A DNA stretch of 64,000 bases from Polytrichum commune (GCA_950295325.1 OX485808.1:21844527-21908526); one strand, 5' to 3'; shown: positions 11,897 through 23,802, counted from the first letter of the stretch. Program-made: numbers and translations. Notes: generated from the sequence alone by a model not told the origin.

Positions 11897-12056
11897 CATA
11901 ACATTATTAAGCAGTGTCTGTTCGTTATGTGGGCCCTAAGAATATAACCATGGGATGCTAGGAGCTCAATTTTAAGCTAAGACCCCTTGCATGAACATCC
12001 CATGATTATACTCTCAGGACCCACAAAATGAACACATACTACTTAATAATGTTATG
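11897..12056. mobile_element. 160-bp inverted-repeat element, copy 1
   Basis: Ends are perfect inverted repeats of 15 bp (CATAACATTATTAAG), extending imperfectly to about 60 bp on each side through GTGGGCCCTAAGAATATAA and CATGGGATG, so almost the whole element folds into one hairpin. A second copy is at about 43360-43513. The flanks do not give a certain target duplication, so no superfamily is assigned. Confidence 0.75.
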
Positions 12057-12442
12057 ACCACATATTGTGTTGTCAATAATATAACAAATTAAATGAAATT
12101 AGTTGATTCACACATTCACTATGCACTAGCCCACATGACATAATAGATTTTCATCCCACCACAAATTGGGTCTGCAACAACTAACATAAATATTATAAAA
12201 CCGCATCATGAACTCCATACCAACATGCCGCAAATTTAAATTGTAGAGAATGTGGTAGCTAATAATAGAGTCTCTTTTCACACATCACGAATCACGACAA
12301 GACTCAAATAACCCTATGGGGTTTGCTTACCACGTAAGTAATGGTAGCTATCTATACAAGAGATGGAATCAATAGGGGAATTGGGCACATCTACCTTAGC
12401 ATTTGAAGAGCCATGTACCTATACCTTTTACTATGTCATACC

Positions 12443-12818
12443 AAGGTAGATGTGTCTAACTCAGTTGCATATTTGGATCATACACCTATACTTGAGTTGT
12501 ATGTGATCAGATGTGACTCCATGAGTGGATACCAGAAAGACATGTGTTTTAAAGAGTTTGGATTACATGCCCAAAACATGATACCCATCGTAAACTCAAT
12601 GGTCAACAAAATTGAGTCACATGTGTGACCATTTAATGAGCGCAAGAATCTTCACTTTGATAACAAAGTAGATATTCATATAAGCTCCTAAATTTTTGAG
12701 GAAAGCAGCTATGGCCTCAATATGGGAGTTGCTACCTATCTCGTTACTAATCATGTATTTCATATATTCCTTGGAGAAGTGTGCTAGTTGGAAAAAGTAA
12801 CCATTTTAGACCCATTAA
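12443..12818 (-). mobile_element. AGGTAG-family MITE, copy R1
   Basis: Minus-strand copy of a family about 375-400 bp long. Shared words on its own strand: ATGGGTCT..AATGGTTAC, CACTTCTCCAAGGA, ATATGAATATC, CAAAGTGAAGATTCT, GCTCATTAAATGGTCACA, CACATGTCTTTCTGGTAT, and a terminal CACATCTACCTTGG. No coding capacity. Confidence 0.75.
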
Positions 12819-13522
12819 CCTCACAACTTGTGACGAGTTCGCAATTGCAATTCCAAGGAGAGAAGAAAACACCTGCACAAGGAATCCATGATAGGAAATC
12901 TAGATGACAAAGTGCAGTTTCAATCTTTGACAGCTTGCGAAGGTGAGTATGGAGGAATTGAAAACTTAAGAGATACAATGTCCGGGGAGATTTTTGGGCA
13001 TAATCAGTTGAGATCCTTGTGTTTCCAAGTCCTACCAGTTACATGTTTTGGTTTTTCTTTATCAATGTGAGATATATTCTCTACATTCCTCTAAAATGAT
13101 GGGTAATTTTCCTGAAGTCTTGAACTTCAACACGTTATCTCTCCAACTCAACCAGTTCATCTGTACCTAGCGGGCCGGTTCTCCCCATTCATTGAATAGG
13201 TATGTATCAAATATTGTTTCATGAGGAATGAGCATAAGGTGAAGTGTAACCAAAAGAAGTTGAGTAGGCGTGCACTGCATGTGTTAGCAAGAGACCTGTT
13301 CTCAGATCCCGATTTCCCAACACTTGTTTGACCACAATACACATATTCAACCTCCCAGAAATTCAGTGGCGTGCTGTCTGTGATTCATGAACAGCATGAA
13401 GCCTCATTATCCACACCTTTTTGACATGGCCGTGTGAATGGAATATTGCAAGCTGGTGCTGAGCTGCAAAAAAGTGGAGTGCAATTGAATGGTACTTGAG
13501 TAATCACCTCGCCAGAGACCTA

Positions 13523-13920
13523 AGATAGATGGGTCTTGAATGGTTACTGTTTCCAACTACACTAGTTCACTTCTCCAAGGATATGAAATACGCGATTAGT
13601 ACAATGTGATTTAGCAGATCCAAATCGAGGCTGTGGCCACTTTCCTCAAGATTTTTGAAGATTATATGAATATCTTATTCATTATCAAAGTGAAGATTCT
13701 CATGCTCATTGAATGGTCATATAGACCCCCTCCCCTCCCCTCCCCTCCCCAAATTATGTTGACTATTGAATCTAGAATAGTTATCATATTTTGATCATGC
13801 AATCCAATCTCTTTTAAAACATGTCTTTTTGGTATTTGTTTTTGGAGCCACCCCAAACCACATACCACTCAAATAAAGGTGACCAATTAAGATAAGTAAC
13901 CAAATTAGGCATGTCTACCT
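13523..13920 (+). mobile_element. AGGTAG-family MITE, copy R2, full length
   Basis: 398 bp flanked by TA (13521-13522 and 13921-13922). Left end AGATAGATGGGTCTTGAATG and right end ...GGCATGTCTACCT form imperfect inverted repeats of about 25 bp. A (CCCCT)n tract (13726-13750) has expanded inside it at the place where other copies read CATATAGG..CTCCCAA. Confidence 0.8.
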
Positions 13921-14039
13921 TAAGGTATGTAACCCTAATGTGGTTACTTCCAGCTCTACAGAAAATGTTGGCAGTTTGCATTGGATTGAAGATTATCATT
14001 TTAGGCTTCAAAAGCAGCGTCGATGTGCAAATGTTGCTA

Positions 14040-14262
14040 GTTGTCCAAGAAAAGATTCTCTTGCTCATTCAATGATCACATAGGCCTTCCTAATTGTGTT
14101 CATTCTTAACCTAAAATGGTGTTTAGAATAGGAGCACTTTGTCCAATCTACTGTAACACGTGTCTTTTTGGTCTCTATTCTTAATTACAACCTTGCCATA
14201 TACCATTCAAATATAGGTGTCTGCTTAAGAAGAATGACCACATAAGGCCCACATACCTCAAT
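14040..14262 (+). mobile_element. AGGTAG-family MITE, copy R3, truncated
   Basis: Starts inside the family at AAAAGATTCTCTTGCTCATT and runs to the right end ACCACATAAGGCCCACATACCTC. It lies about 120 bp beyond copy R2 in the same direction. Confidence 0.65.
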
Positions 14263-14649
14263 GCGCACCTCGATAAACTTTGCCATCTTCCTTGCAGCAC
14301 ATTCGGAACGTACCACAAAGAGCGCGAGGTATCCCTGCGACCTGAATCCACCCATTTTTTGAGTTTCAAATCAAATTCAAGTTTGCAGAGGGGGTTCTGC
14401 TTTAGCAGATACAATTTTAATCTGCACACTGTACCATGCTGAAAATAAAGTGGCAGTAAGTTAATCTGCTGCAATTCTAACTGCATCACCCCGGTCTAAA
14501 TGTGTGTGTTGGTCACGGTATCAAAAAAATTGCACTAATAACTCAACACCCAGCCATTAGTACTTGCACATGTTTGCACTTGCAGTAGTGTACATTGCAA
14601 AAACGGACAGTCACTATAATAACAGCAGCTAATCCCAAAAGCCTGTCGA

Positions 14650-15265
14650 GGGTGACAATTGCAGAACCACACACATCTCATTCAGAGCTTCACTGATTGC
14701 AAACCACAGGAAAGGAAATTGAGCAAAGTCTCCTCAGTATAGTAAATTCACTGTTTTCAAGATGACTCAAATCCAAGAAGCCAATGCTACATTCTGAAAG
14801 TCTTCCTCCTCAGATAACCTACCTTCCACCTTGAAAATATTCTAAAGTTCTGAATTTCATTATCTGGTTCGACGATGAGGCACTTGTCTGCCAAACAACG
14901 AATTCTTTATGTTCACATGCACCCTTTGTTCACAGCTAATCAAAGCCTTTTAATAACTCTGAACCTAATTGACTGAGGACGAAGAAGCATGCAGACCTCT
15001 CATTCAGAGGGTTAATTGATTGCACACCACAGGAAGGGAAATTGAGCGCAATCTTCTCAATATAGTATATTCATTAGCTTCAAGATGTGTCAGAGCCAAG
15101 TCGTCACTGCTAACTTACATTCTGAGGGCCTCACTCCTTGGACACCTAACTTCCACCTTGACAATTGGATCGTAGCTCTAATTTTCAATACCTGGTTCAA
15201 TGATGGGGCACAAATTTATTTGCCAAACCACGAAATCATCCAGATATTCACATGATGTTTAAAGA
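14650..15265. repeat. Tandem duplication downstream of the F-box gene
   Basis: Two diverged copies of about 250-300 bp, offset by about 322 bp. The matching phrase CATTCAGAG is at 14679 and 15001, followed in both by a run containing CACCACAGGAA then GGAAATTGAGC, and later by CTTCCACCTTGA and CTGGTTC. The copies lie 3' of the F-box stop on its strand, so they may fall in its 3' UTR or just beyond. No reading frame is conserved across them. Confidence 0.7.
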
Positions 15266-15563
15266 GAGGAATAATCATCATCGCAACGTCACAGCGTGCG
15301 AGAAAGCACCAATGTACAGACCTCAAAACCCTACCACCTTACTACTGTACACATCTGGAATCTGCTGGAAAATACCTTGTGCAAAGGGGAGAAGATAGGT
15401 GGGAGCCACTTGTTAACTCAATCCCCTTGAAGCTCTAAAATTTCGATTCCAGGGGCAGATGGTGGAAGCTTAAACCCTAATTTTTTAATGGAGAAGGGGA
15501 ACTGTTGAGGAATCTCTCAAAATTATAGTGCAGAATGATGATACTGATACAAATGTGTTGATG

Positions 15564-16805
15564 TTATGCACTCAACATGTCGAGCCTGGGCTCGAACGAA
15601 ACCACATGGTCAAAAAATCGCTCCAGCCGACGGGGCAACCAGTGCCAAGCATCTCCAGCCAAGTCATAAACAAGGCCACGGAAATCGTTATTCCCAACAA
15701 AGCACACCAGGTTGCCAATTGCCTGACACTTGAAGTAGGATGACACCCAAAACTCCCTCCGAAGCTCCTCGATGATGTTTTGTGGCACCACAGCGACTTT
15801 GATCCACTCCACGGATCTCTTAGACTGCTTCAGCTCCCACAAGTGTATGGCATAGGGTTGGTTGTGGCCCGGAAACGTCCTCTCCGCAAGGAACAATCTC
15901 CCAGGCTTAACCTCAAACAGCGAAGGGCTGGCGAAAGAAAGGCCAGCAGTGATAGGTAGTTTACATTTCTCCTTCCATATACCCTCTTTGAGGTCATACG
16001 AAACGAGGCATAACCTAAACGGCCCATTCTTATGTGCCGAAATCACATAGAAACATCCGTTACAGTACACTAAAGGATCGGAGTAGCATCCATACCATTC
16101 AATCAGAGAAGTTTCCATCCTCTTCCACATCCCTACATCCGAATCATAAACCTCCGTGGTCTGTGAGGAATCATGTGTCTGCCCTACCACAATAATCTTG
16201 TAACCCTTGGTGATGGTGTCCGCCACCAGACCTACACACATGCTCTTCTTTATTCCCATCCCCGGAAGCTCCTTTGCTAAATTTGTCAAGGGGTTCCATA
16301 TCACCAGAGGCTGTGTATCATCCACCGGTGCCACGCAAATCAACCCTTGTGATGATGCAAGCGAGATGCTGCTGTGCTTTGAGAAGAATGGCCTGGAAAC
16401 CGCAAGGCTATGCCATTGTTTCACATTCGAGTCATAGGCAGCCATGGTTATCCATGGCGCTGTATCCTGCTTGTGGAACAGGAGTAGCCAATGCACCGGC
16501 GAGAACAGGTTCGACCATACATTCAGAAACGACTTCGAGAGTACGAGAGAGTAGAATCGCTTGCACACCACACGCATCCGGAAGATGTGCGCTATAGGGA
16601 GTCCAGCAATTATGGTGTCTTGAAGCTCCTCTGGTAAAACGGACCATATCCTGTCGTCCATCTCCTCATCATCGTAGAAAATCTTCGCGAGCTCCTTCGT
16701 CAGAACACCCACGTGCTTCGAGGGGCTAAGATTTTGCATTGCGATCCGGTGACCCTCCCCCAAACTTGTTCCACTCCACCCTTCCTTCCTTCCCCTCCCC
16801 TCCAC
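15564..16805 (-). CDS. F-box/kelch-like protein, single exon, 413 aa
   Basis: This is the one long uninterrupted reading frame in the window. An F-box lies at about residues 54-97: it contains LPEELQDTIIAGLP, then FRMRVVCKRFYSLVLSKSFL, the usual hydrophobic helices with the VCKRF core. Such domains bind SKP1 and bring a substrate to an SCF ubiquitin ligase. The rest resembles a kelch/F-box-associated propeller, with blade-like phrases IWNPLTNLAKELP (169-181), EVYDSDVGMWKRM (218-230) and VSYDLKEGIWKE (268-279). About 400 aa is typical for plant F-box/kelch proteins. I see no signal peptide or membrane segment. Two starts are possible: the first Met (16805), or Met23 (16739), which skips a Gly/Arg/Glu-rich leader that may be 5' UTR. 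I favour neither strongly. The 5' side is C/T-rich on the plus strand, and a tandem duplication lies beyond the stop. The substrate cannot be inferred. Confidence 0.9.
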   Translation of the reverse strand: MEGRGRKEGWSGTSLGEGHRIAMQNLSPSKHVGVLTKELAKIFYDDEEMDDRIWSVLPEELQDTIIAGLPIAHIFRMRVVCKRFYSLVLSKSFLNVWSNLFSPVHWLLLFHKQDTAPWITMAAYDSNVKQWHSLAVSRPFFSKHSSISLASSQGLICVAPVDDTQPLVIWNPLTNLAKELPGMGIKKSMCVGLVADTITKGYKIIVVGQTHDSSQTTEVYDSDVGMWKRMETSLIEWYGCYSDPLVYCNGCFYVISAHKNGPFRLCLVSYDLKEGIWKEKCKLPITAGLSFASPSLFEVKPGRLFLAERTFPGHNQPYAIHLWELKQSKRSVEWIKVAVVPQNIIEELRREFWVSSYFKCQAIGNLVCFVGNNDFRGLVYDLAGDAWHWLPRRLERFFDHVVSFEPRLDMLSA

Positions 16806-16828
16806 TCCCCTCCCCTCCCCTCCCCCTT
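16791..16828. repeat. (CCCCT)n tract at the 5' end of the F-box gene
   Basis: Imperfect CCCCT pentamers cover the first codons and upstream side of the F-box gene. On the coding (minus) strand this reads as repeated GGGGA runs, at least five runs of four G, a pattern able to form a G-quadruplex. It may lie in the 5' UTR or in the first codons, depending on which start is used. A regulatory role is inference only. Confidence 0.7.
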
Positions 16829-18884
16829 CCCTACCTTAACCTAACCTTACCTACTCTTCCTCCCTCTCGCTCATCGAATCATAATAAGTATGAAACACAC
16901 ACATGAGATCCCTAACCCCGAATTCTGTGCACAGAATTCAAAATAGATAAGACTTGTATGCAGCGAGATTCTTCTCCTACCTCGCCATCACCGGATCCTT
17001 CACTCCACCGAATTCCGAGGTTGTGGCGAAACCTACGTAGGCTAGCCACCCATTGTCTCTATTTCCTTTCTCCTGCGACCGTGCCAATCCTTGACCCCGA
17101 AATCCCGAAGCACCATTCTCCTCAAAATCGGCCTCAAATGACTGTTCCTAAGAGAGATAATTTAGGAATCAATCTGGAGGAGGTGTTTTTGAGCATCCAA
17201 CCGTACAGTAACAATATGAGTACCTTTCTATGAGTTGTATAAAAACAAATATCAACTGTTCACATGGCAATATGAATGAGAATATAATACATATGTGAAG
17301 CTATGATGGACGGGGTAGATGATTGAAAACAAACTTTAACCCTGCTGACATCATCAAATGGATGACGGGGATGAGACCCAATCAAGATGAAGCTTTTTAC
17401 ATTAGGTTTCCAACTCAACTGGGAACTTTTGAAGCTTGAACGATTATTTATGTTTGCACCAAACGTGATTTTTTGAGAGCCCTTGCAATGTGTAGCACTT
17501 CGTTTTACATCTAATCTTACATATTATCTCTTAAGTAACTTCAAAAACTTCAACTACCAATCCCAACAGTAGATATCCGAAACATAAAAGAAACTAAATC
17601 CTTAAATAAGTTCATGGCTTTCCAAGTACATATGAGTGTTGCTTTCCTATCTCACACCTTTCCTAGTGTGTCACAAGGTTTAGTCCAAATCCAATGGGAT
17701 TTGGGACGCTAGATGACTTTAAAAAAAATTCCACAAGGTTGCAGTTTAGTCCAAATCCAACGAAATTTGAAGTGTTGGATGCAAAATAAAATTCATCAAT
17801 GCTGACAAAGTCTCACCTCCATCTAAAAAGTCAAAGGTCTCAATCGAAACAAAATCATCAAAAATTGGTCGTTTTGGCTCTCTCAGGGGTTTAGGGGTTA
17901 ACCAAAATCCTTTCGAAATGCTTATTCCAATCTTCCTGGCATCTGCAAGGCTTCAACTACTGGAACTTTGACATACATACAATACATACAAAGCTAGATG
18001 TATTAATGTCGGTGTATAAACCAAACCCTGATGTTACTTTCATTTTATTTATTTATACAAAGCTAGTTGTGTGTGTGTGTATGTCATGTGTCTCCGAGGT
18101 TGTGAGTGAATCTCCGGCTTTGGTGAAGGCTTGGAGAATGGATTGTGGAGTTGCTACAATGATGCTAAATAGACCCATTGTTTGAGGAATAATGGAAAGA
18201 AGAGTGTGGATGTGGGCAGGATGAGATGGCATACATTGGTGGTATGGTAGATGGAGTCTTAAATGGTTACTCACTTCAACTAGAATATGAACTTGCAATT
18301 AAGGTTGAGTCATTTATAACCAATAAAATAAGAGAGTTTGCATCTATTTAGGAAAGGTGATAGCGGAATTTTTATTTTCTTGTGAAGAGAAACATGATTT
18401 TAAGGAGAATGCAATTTATTTTTTACATAAATTTTGAAATTGTTACAAAATTTGAGCGGAAAAGTTTAGGGTAACATACTGTAACAACCAATATATAGGT
18501 TAACCTATAACCGCTCATCTAAATGCTAATTCTTGGCTACGATAGTTGTCAGAACTCTTATGAGGGTAGTCCATCACAAGCCGCCACCACATAGAGTAGA
18601 GGCACCCATAACTGATCACTTAAGAGACTTTGCGCCAGATTTGGAGAAGTATAAGGTGGTGCAAGACTTTCCCATGTAGGAAGACAGAAATTACGAGGGA
18701 TGCACATTTTTTGGTAATTTTGTCCTTCAATTGAGATTACTGTGAATTCTGGATGTCAAAATTTGGCCCGAATATCTCATGGTGGTAGTAGTTTTCACAG
18801 CGTAAAGAAATTTAATATCACTTTCATTAATTTCCCTCATGTAGTATGGCCAACCCTCACTAAATGGGGGAATCCATGTACTTA
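16829..18884. other. Intergenic DNA beyond the F-box 5' end
   Basis: Apart from the short ORF at 16958, it holds a tandem pair near 17670-17765 (TTTAGTCCAAATCCAA twice) and a perfect 16-bp palindrome TATAGGTTAACCTATA at 18494-18509. No gene recognised. Confidence 0.5.
16958..17233 (+). other. Short ORF head-to-head with the F-box gene, status uncertain
   Basis: A 91-codon frame starts about 150 bp from the F-box 5' end in the opposite direction. It is rich in Ser, Pro and Arg at its N-terminus and richer in G+C than its surroundings. I recognise no domain. It could be the first exon of a divergent transcript or chance sequence in the shared promoter region. Confidence 0.15.
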
Positions 18885-19165
18885 GATGGTTAACAAATTA
18901 AAAAATCATCAAGTTTGTAAGCCACTTTCCTCACATTTTTAGAGCTCATATGAATATTTTATTCATTATCAAAGTGAAGACTATTGTGCTCATTGAATGA
19001 TCACATAAGTCCTCCCACTTGTTCCATGTTAAGTATAGATCTCTCTTTTAAACTCATGTCTTTTGGTATCAGTTCTTGGAGACACACTAAACCACATACC
19101 ACTCAAATCAAATATAGGTTGTCCTAATAAGAAAAATAACCAAATAAGGATACTCTATATTTAGC
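18885..19165 (+). mobile_element. AGGTAG-family MITE, copy R4, left end missing
   Basis: Carries CCACTTTCCTCA, CATTATCAAAGTGAAGA, GCTCATTGAATGATCACATA, CATGTCTTTTGGTATC and ACCACATACCACTCAAAT in family order. Confidence 0.7.
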
Positions 19166-20372
19166 ATGACAAGGCATGGTTTAGGAGGATGAGATGGCAT
19201 GGAGATTGATGATGTTATTATACGGAATACGAAAATGGATACGTACATGTATATGCTACGGGTACCGTAGATACTTGGAAGGTGGGCCAGTTACCCCCGC
19301 CTTACTTTTTGGGCAGCCCGCTGAAAAAGTATGGCAATGAGAACTTCGCACAGGGAAAAACAGATATTCATCCATGCTCTGTGGGAGCCGTGAGGTAAGT
19401 GGGGCACGCGGAGCTCCCATGACGTTCCCTTGCGTTCCCTTTGCTACCGCGCGGCTCCCCTTCGCAGGTTTTGATATCTGTATGAAATTCAGGTTTGTGG
19501 AGTTGTGCACTTTTTAGCTTTCCATTTTCCGTGAGATCTTTGTTGACACGAACAGGTTAGAGCTGAAGGATTTCAAATTTCGAGATTTACCTAGGGGTTT
19601 TGAATTCTACAAACATTATTTGGATTCACCTAGGGTTTTTGAATTCTAAGAGGCATTTGAGCAGCATTTATGTTGTGTGGAATTCACTTTTCCCGCTGGA
19701 TTGTGCATGCAATGTTAGAATGCGAAATGTGAAACGCTTGTAAAATTTTGTGAAATGTTGGTGAAATTATGAAATCTTGGAGCAGGGATTTGGCTCTTGT
19801 GATTGAATGCAATCAGATATGGAGGAGCCTGTGACTATCGACAACTCAACCGGTTTGTGTTCTTGAACTTTGTAGGAAAGTTGTAATGACACTTGTGTCT
19901 GGTTTTTATTAATTTCTGGAGAGAAAACAGTCCGTATTGAAGCAATTCAAATGCAACGTGAGATGAACATGGGCTATTAATGAATTTACTGAACGAGAAT
20001 TGTAATCTAGTTAGCTTGGTGACAATTTCACTGTAAGGATGTGTAGCCAAGTCACAATGTTGCTGGACAAACTGTATTGGACAGTTTGTTCTTCTCAATG
20101 CCCTAATAAGTTTTATCTTTCTCGACACCTTAACAAGGCATTTTATAAACATCATTGTAAAGAATCTTGTTAGGGTATCTTGTTAGGACAGTTTGTTCTT
20201 CTCAATCGTCCTTGTAAGCATTCGAGCACAGTTATTATTCTTGAATCACCTTGACTTTTGTTAGGTCTTCCTGGTAACTGAAAGAGGATTTCAACACATC
20301 TTGGCATTTAGTTTTTGGACACTGTGTGAATTGACTATTAGTAGACTATGAATTTCCGACGTGTTGGTTACA
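19166..20372. other. Intergenic DNA with small duplications
   Basis: A G+C-rich patch at 19256-19460, a tandem pair of about 45 bp at 19580-19650 (CACCTAGGG..TTTTGAATTCTA) and a direct repeat GACAGTTTGTTCTTCTCAAT at about 20080 and 20187. No domain recognised. Confidence 0.5.
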
Positions 20373-20386
20373 GCTGTTGGTTATAG

Positions 20387-21201
20387 GCCACAGCATTCTG
20401 AAGTCAGTGGATGTTGATTCTGATGATGGCTACTTTGATCTTCTCATCCCAACAAGCAATTATGTGTTATCACATGCAGAGATGACAAAACAATCAAGGC
20501 GACATTTTACTTGTGAAGAACGACGTGAATGCGTAACGAGATCTGGCTACTGCTTGGGACAAATGAGTACCATGACAATCCTCTTCCCCTTCTTACGCTT
20601 ATCTTCCTTGTTAATCTTCCTGATCTCGGTCGTCGCTTTCCCATCTCCCTGAGCCATCTGAAAACCGCCTTCCTATGCATAAACTTCGAAATCCTATTAT
20701 TCTTGTATCACACTTCCTGCCCCTCTCACACATTATTCAGCTCAATTCTCCGATGGCCTCAAAAAGCGCTACCACCTTCAATCGCGAGAGGGAGAAAGGT
20801 ACTTTAACCCTAATCTCTTCCTGGTTTAAGCATTAGTAACATGCCACGGAAAAGCACCACAGAAACTGAATCACGAACTGGCTAAATGATTTTCAAAACT
20901 TTCTACTAGGATTTCGTTAGGGGATGCGTCTGCTGCCGATGTTGCTTGGGCAAACTCCCTCTCCTTCTCTCATTTGGACTCTATGTATGCTCATCGCTTC
21001 TTGTTAAGAATATCTTATTTCTGCATTGGTTGTGACAGCATGTATATGGACCACGGCCGAACGCCAAATGCCTTACCAGGGTTTTGGAATTTTTGTAGGA
21101 TCTGATGGAAAGTGTGAAGCACCTGGCTGTAGAGCGTTTGCGGAGCACAAAAGAGAGTTCACTTAGGGGCCTCCTCATTCCAACAGCGCTCCGCACAATT
21201 G
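20387..21201 (+). other. Possible exons of an unrecognised gene
   Basis: Three pieces look exon-like. From 20387, after a TTATAG acceptor, an open stretch reads HSILKSVDVDSDDGYFDLLI. At 20753-20798 an ATG in good plant context (CCGATGGCC) gives MASKSATTFNREREK and then a GT donor. At 21099-21201, between TTGTAG and GGTATG, a 34-codon open stretch reads DLMESVKHLAVERLRSTKES and onward. The area is richer in G+C than its surroundings. I match none of it to a family, and the pieces may not belong to one gene. Confidence 0.22.
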
Positions 21202-21532
21202 GTATGCATATCCAATCAATCTTCTCTATATCAGATTAGTCTACAATCAAGTTTGGAGTCTTGCATTCAGTATCCTACTCGTAATCCTCGTGAGCAGTGT
21301 GTGTGCTTTCTAGTTTTTGTAACTTGTGGCCGGGGTGGCTCTTTTGAGTTTTAATTTGTGAATTCTTGGCCTTATATTCTTTTCTTTGGACAAAATTATG
21401 TTACAACATAACTATAATAAACAAGAATGTCTAATCCTTTGTGAATTCTCCGGGCTGTGGACTCCATGGTACAAAAACCGCTCCACATTCACGTCCCATG
21501 ATAATTTGTAAAATTTTATTGGAAGTCAATAG

Positions 21533-21775
21533 GACTAGAGATCAAATTGCACAACATATACACATGCACAAAGGCATATTAATAATGTTGGGAGTGAGAT
21601 GGCCTTCTCCACACCTTGCCTTGCCTTTTATTGCTCAATTTCAACTTGGTTTATACAAACAATATGGGATAACTCCTCTCCCACTACGGACCAGCCTTGT
21701 AGGCTTATTACAACCTTATTACTTCTAATATTACATTTCTATAAATACAAGCATTCTAATGCTCCACCTTCAACA
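21533..21775 (-). repeat. copia 3' LTR-like end, copy 1
   Basis: Starts TGTTGAAGGTGGAGCATTAG after a purine-rich tract, and matches the end of copia copy 2 over about 240 bp to CAATTTGATC. The exact 3' limit is unclear. Confidence 0.7.
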
Positions 21776-22245
21776 CTCTCACTTTACGAATAGTCAAAGA
21801 CTTGTCTTGCTATTGAGTTTTTTAGTTTCTCAACCCTATATAGAAAGGTTCTAACATTGCCCATAAGTTTCCACATATTATGTCTAATTGCTTCATTTCA
21901 ACTCAAATGAGCTTCCAATATTGTCACATTGGCATGTTCCTCATCATATTGAGGTAAAATATGGCTCTTCCACCATTCTCTAAGTGGTCGCTTCTCCCTC
22001 TTTGGGTATTGTTGTTATTCGCCGAATTTTTCAAAAATAACGTTGTTATTTGCGGGTCCTTCACGTGACTCTTCAATTACAACTCCGTTACCTCCCACAT
22101 GTTCGTTGTCATCTATAAATTGTCCACCACTATCAAATAAAGGTGATTTGGAAAATTCGTCCACCACCACCATAGGGCCTTCATTTCTCCCACTTGGATG
22201 CATGTCCAAATCGTTTCTAATGCTCCCACTATCTTTCATAGACAA
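21776..22245 (-). pseudogene. copia integrase-RT linker joined to the polypurine tract, copy 1
   Basis: Reads SGRNEGPMVVVDEFSKSPLF and later REWWKSHILPQYDEEHANVT and NEAI, the segment that normally precedes RT. Instead of RT it passes within about 35 codons to VFDYS, a purine-rich GTAAAGTGAGAG, and the LTR start. Confidence 0.75.
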
Positions 22246-23424
22246 AACATCTCTATTTTAATATTTTTCTTTGTTTTAATGCACATCAACCTATACGCCT
22301 TCGTACCTTCACAATATTCAAGAAATACACATTTGATTCATTTTGCATCGAGCTTGTTCCTCTTCTCGTCCAAAATCATTACATATAAAATGTTTTCGAA
22401 ACACACGCATGTGTGTAATGCAAGGGCTCCTCTAGCTCCGCGGTTTTTTCAGATGTAATGGAGCGTAAGGGTCTCATCGGACATCGGTTTAGTGTATAAA
22501 TTACATTTGCCGCCGTTTCCATCTAAAGTGATATTTCGAGTTTTTGAGCTTTGAGCATACACTTTGTCCTTGCAAGAATGATTTAATTGGCATATTCCGT
22601 TGGTTCAAGTCTTGAGACACGTGTGCTCTTAATGTCGTGTTTTATTTTTTTAAATTTCAAATATTTTTGAAATGGAGTCCCCTCAACTCATCCACCAAAA
22701 CACCTTGATTTCATGCTCCAATTGTGTTTCTACAAATACTTAAAACTCTTTAAATCTCTCAAATTACTCTCCTTTGGATTTCATCATGTAAATACTCAAT
22801 GTCCTTTAAAATTTATCAATGAAAGTAATAAAATCTTTTTACCCCTCTCACATATATGTTCTTCATAGGACCACAAACACCCGAATGCATAATCTTCAAG
22901 GGTTTTGTTCTTGCATTTCCTCATCATTGTCTAACTTTGCCGCATATTGTTTATCCTCTGTGCATACTTCACCAACCAATGTAAAGGTGGGACGAAAGAT
23001 TTTATCTAGGTTCATATCCCTCACATGTTTTGGAGTGCATAAACACTCCTCACATTGAAATGTTCAAGTCGGTGGTGCCAAAGCTCCACTAGACCAACTA
23101 CTGCACGTGAACGTACGCAATTTGGCTACAAATTCCCTTCGCATTGAGCTTTTGCAACCACGCCACTATTCGCACTTCCTACAATGCATTTCTTTACTTG
23201 AAATTGCATTTTCAATCCATTTGACAAAAAATTGCTCACCAAGAGCAAATTGGCTTGCAACTTGGACACGTGAAGCACATCCGTGATGTGAATTCTATTT
23301 GTTTTTCTTCTCATGTCAACTCTAGCAACAATGGATCTCATTTCAATAGCTCCGGCCACATCATTATTATTTAAATTCACGTTGCATAGAGAAATTACCT
23401 TGTATATATCGAATGTCATCATAC
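22246..23424 (-). pseudogene. copia protease end and integrase remnant, copy 1
   Basis: RIHITDVLHVSKLQANLLLV and SNFLSNGLKMQF match the copia block just before GAG-pre-integrase. The text down to about 22250 parallels copy 2, where integrase motifs are readable, but here it is broken by stops. Confidence 0.7.
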
Positions 23425-23425
23425 A

Positions 23426-23802
23426 GATAGATAGATAGAAACTCCGGTCCCTTTTTAGCAAGGGGCCGGCGTGAATGAAGTGTCCGTTCGTAATGTCAAA
23501 TGACCCGATGCCCACTGGACAAGGGGAAATTGGGACAATACTACTCTTCCCTTTCGAGGATGGGCACTATAATATCACACTATACTAGTTCCTAAGCTAC
23601 TAGTCACTAGTGCCTTGAGGATACCGGACATGGAATCCCCCCAAAGGGCTTTGAGGTACCCATACAACAAGGTCTAAGGACCCCCCACCATAGTTGGGTG
23701 GACTAAGGTGGTGAGCACCACGCCGGCATGGGGAATAGAACCCACAACCTCCTCATTGGGGGCCATGAGCCCTAACCACCAAGCCAAGGCCCGTGGTGCC
23801 AA
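23426..23802 (-). mobile_element. tRNA-derived SINE of a second family, inside copia copy 1
   Basis: Flanked by an exact 11-bp duplication GTCATCATACA (23415-23425 and 23803-23813). On the minus strand there is a box A-like TGGCTTGGTGGTTAGGGC, a box B-like GGGTTCTATTCCCC about 30 bp later, a body of about 300 bp and a TCTATCTATCTATCT tail. Copia copy 2 shows the uninterrupted sequence at the same place (about 32983-33030). Confidence 0.9.

Noticed and set aside
14181-14489. 102-codon minus-strand frame downstream of the F-box gene
   Set aside because: It overlaps the end of a MITE copy and has no domain or splice link to the F-box gene.
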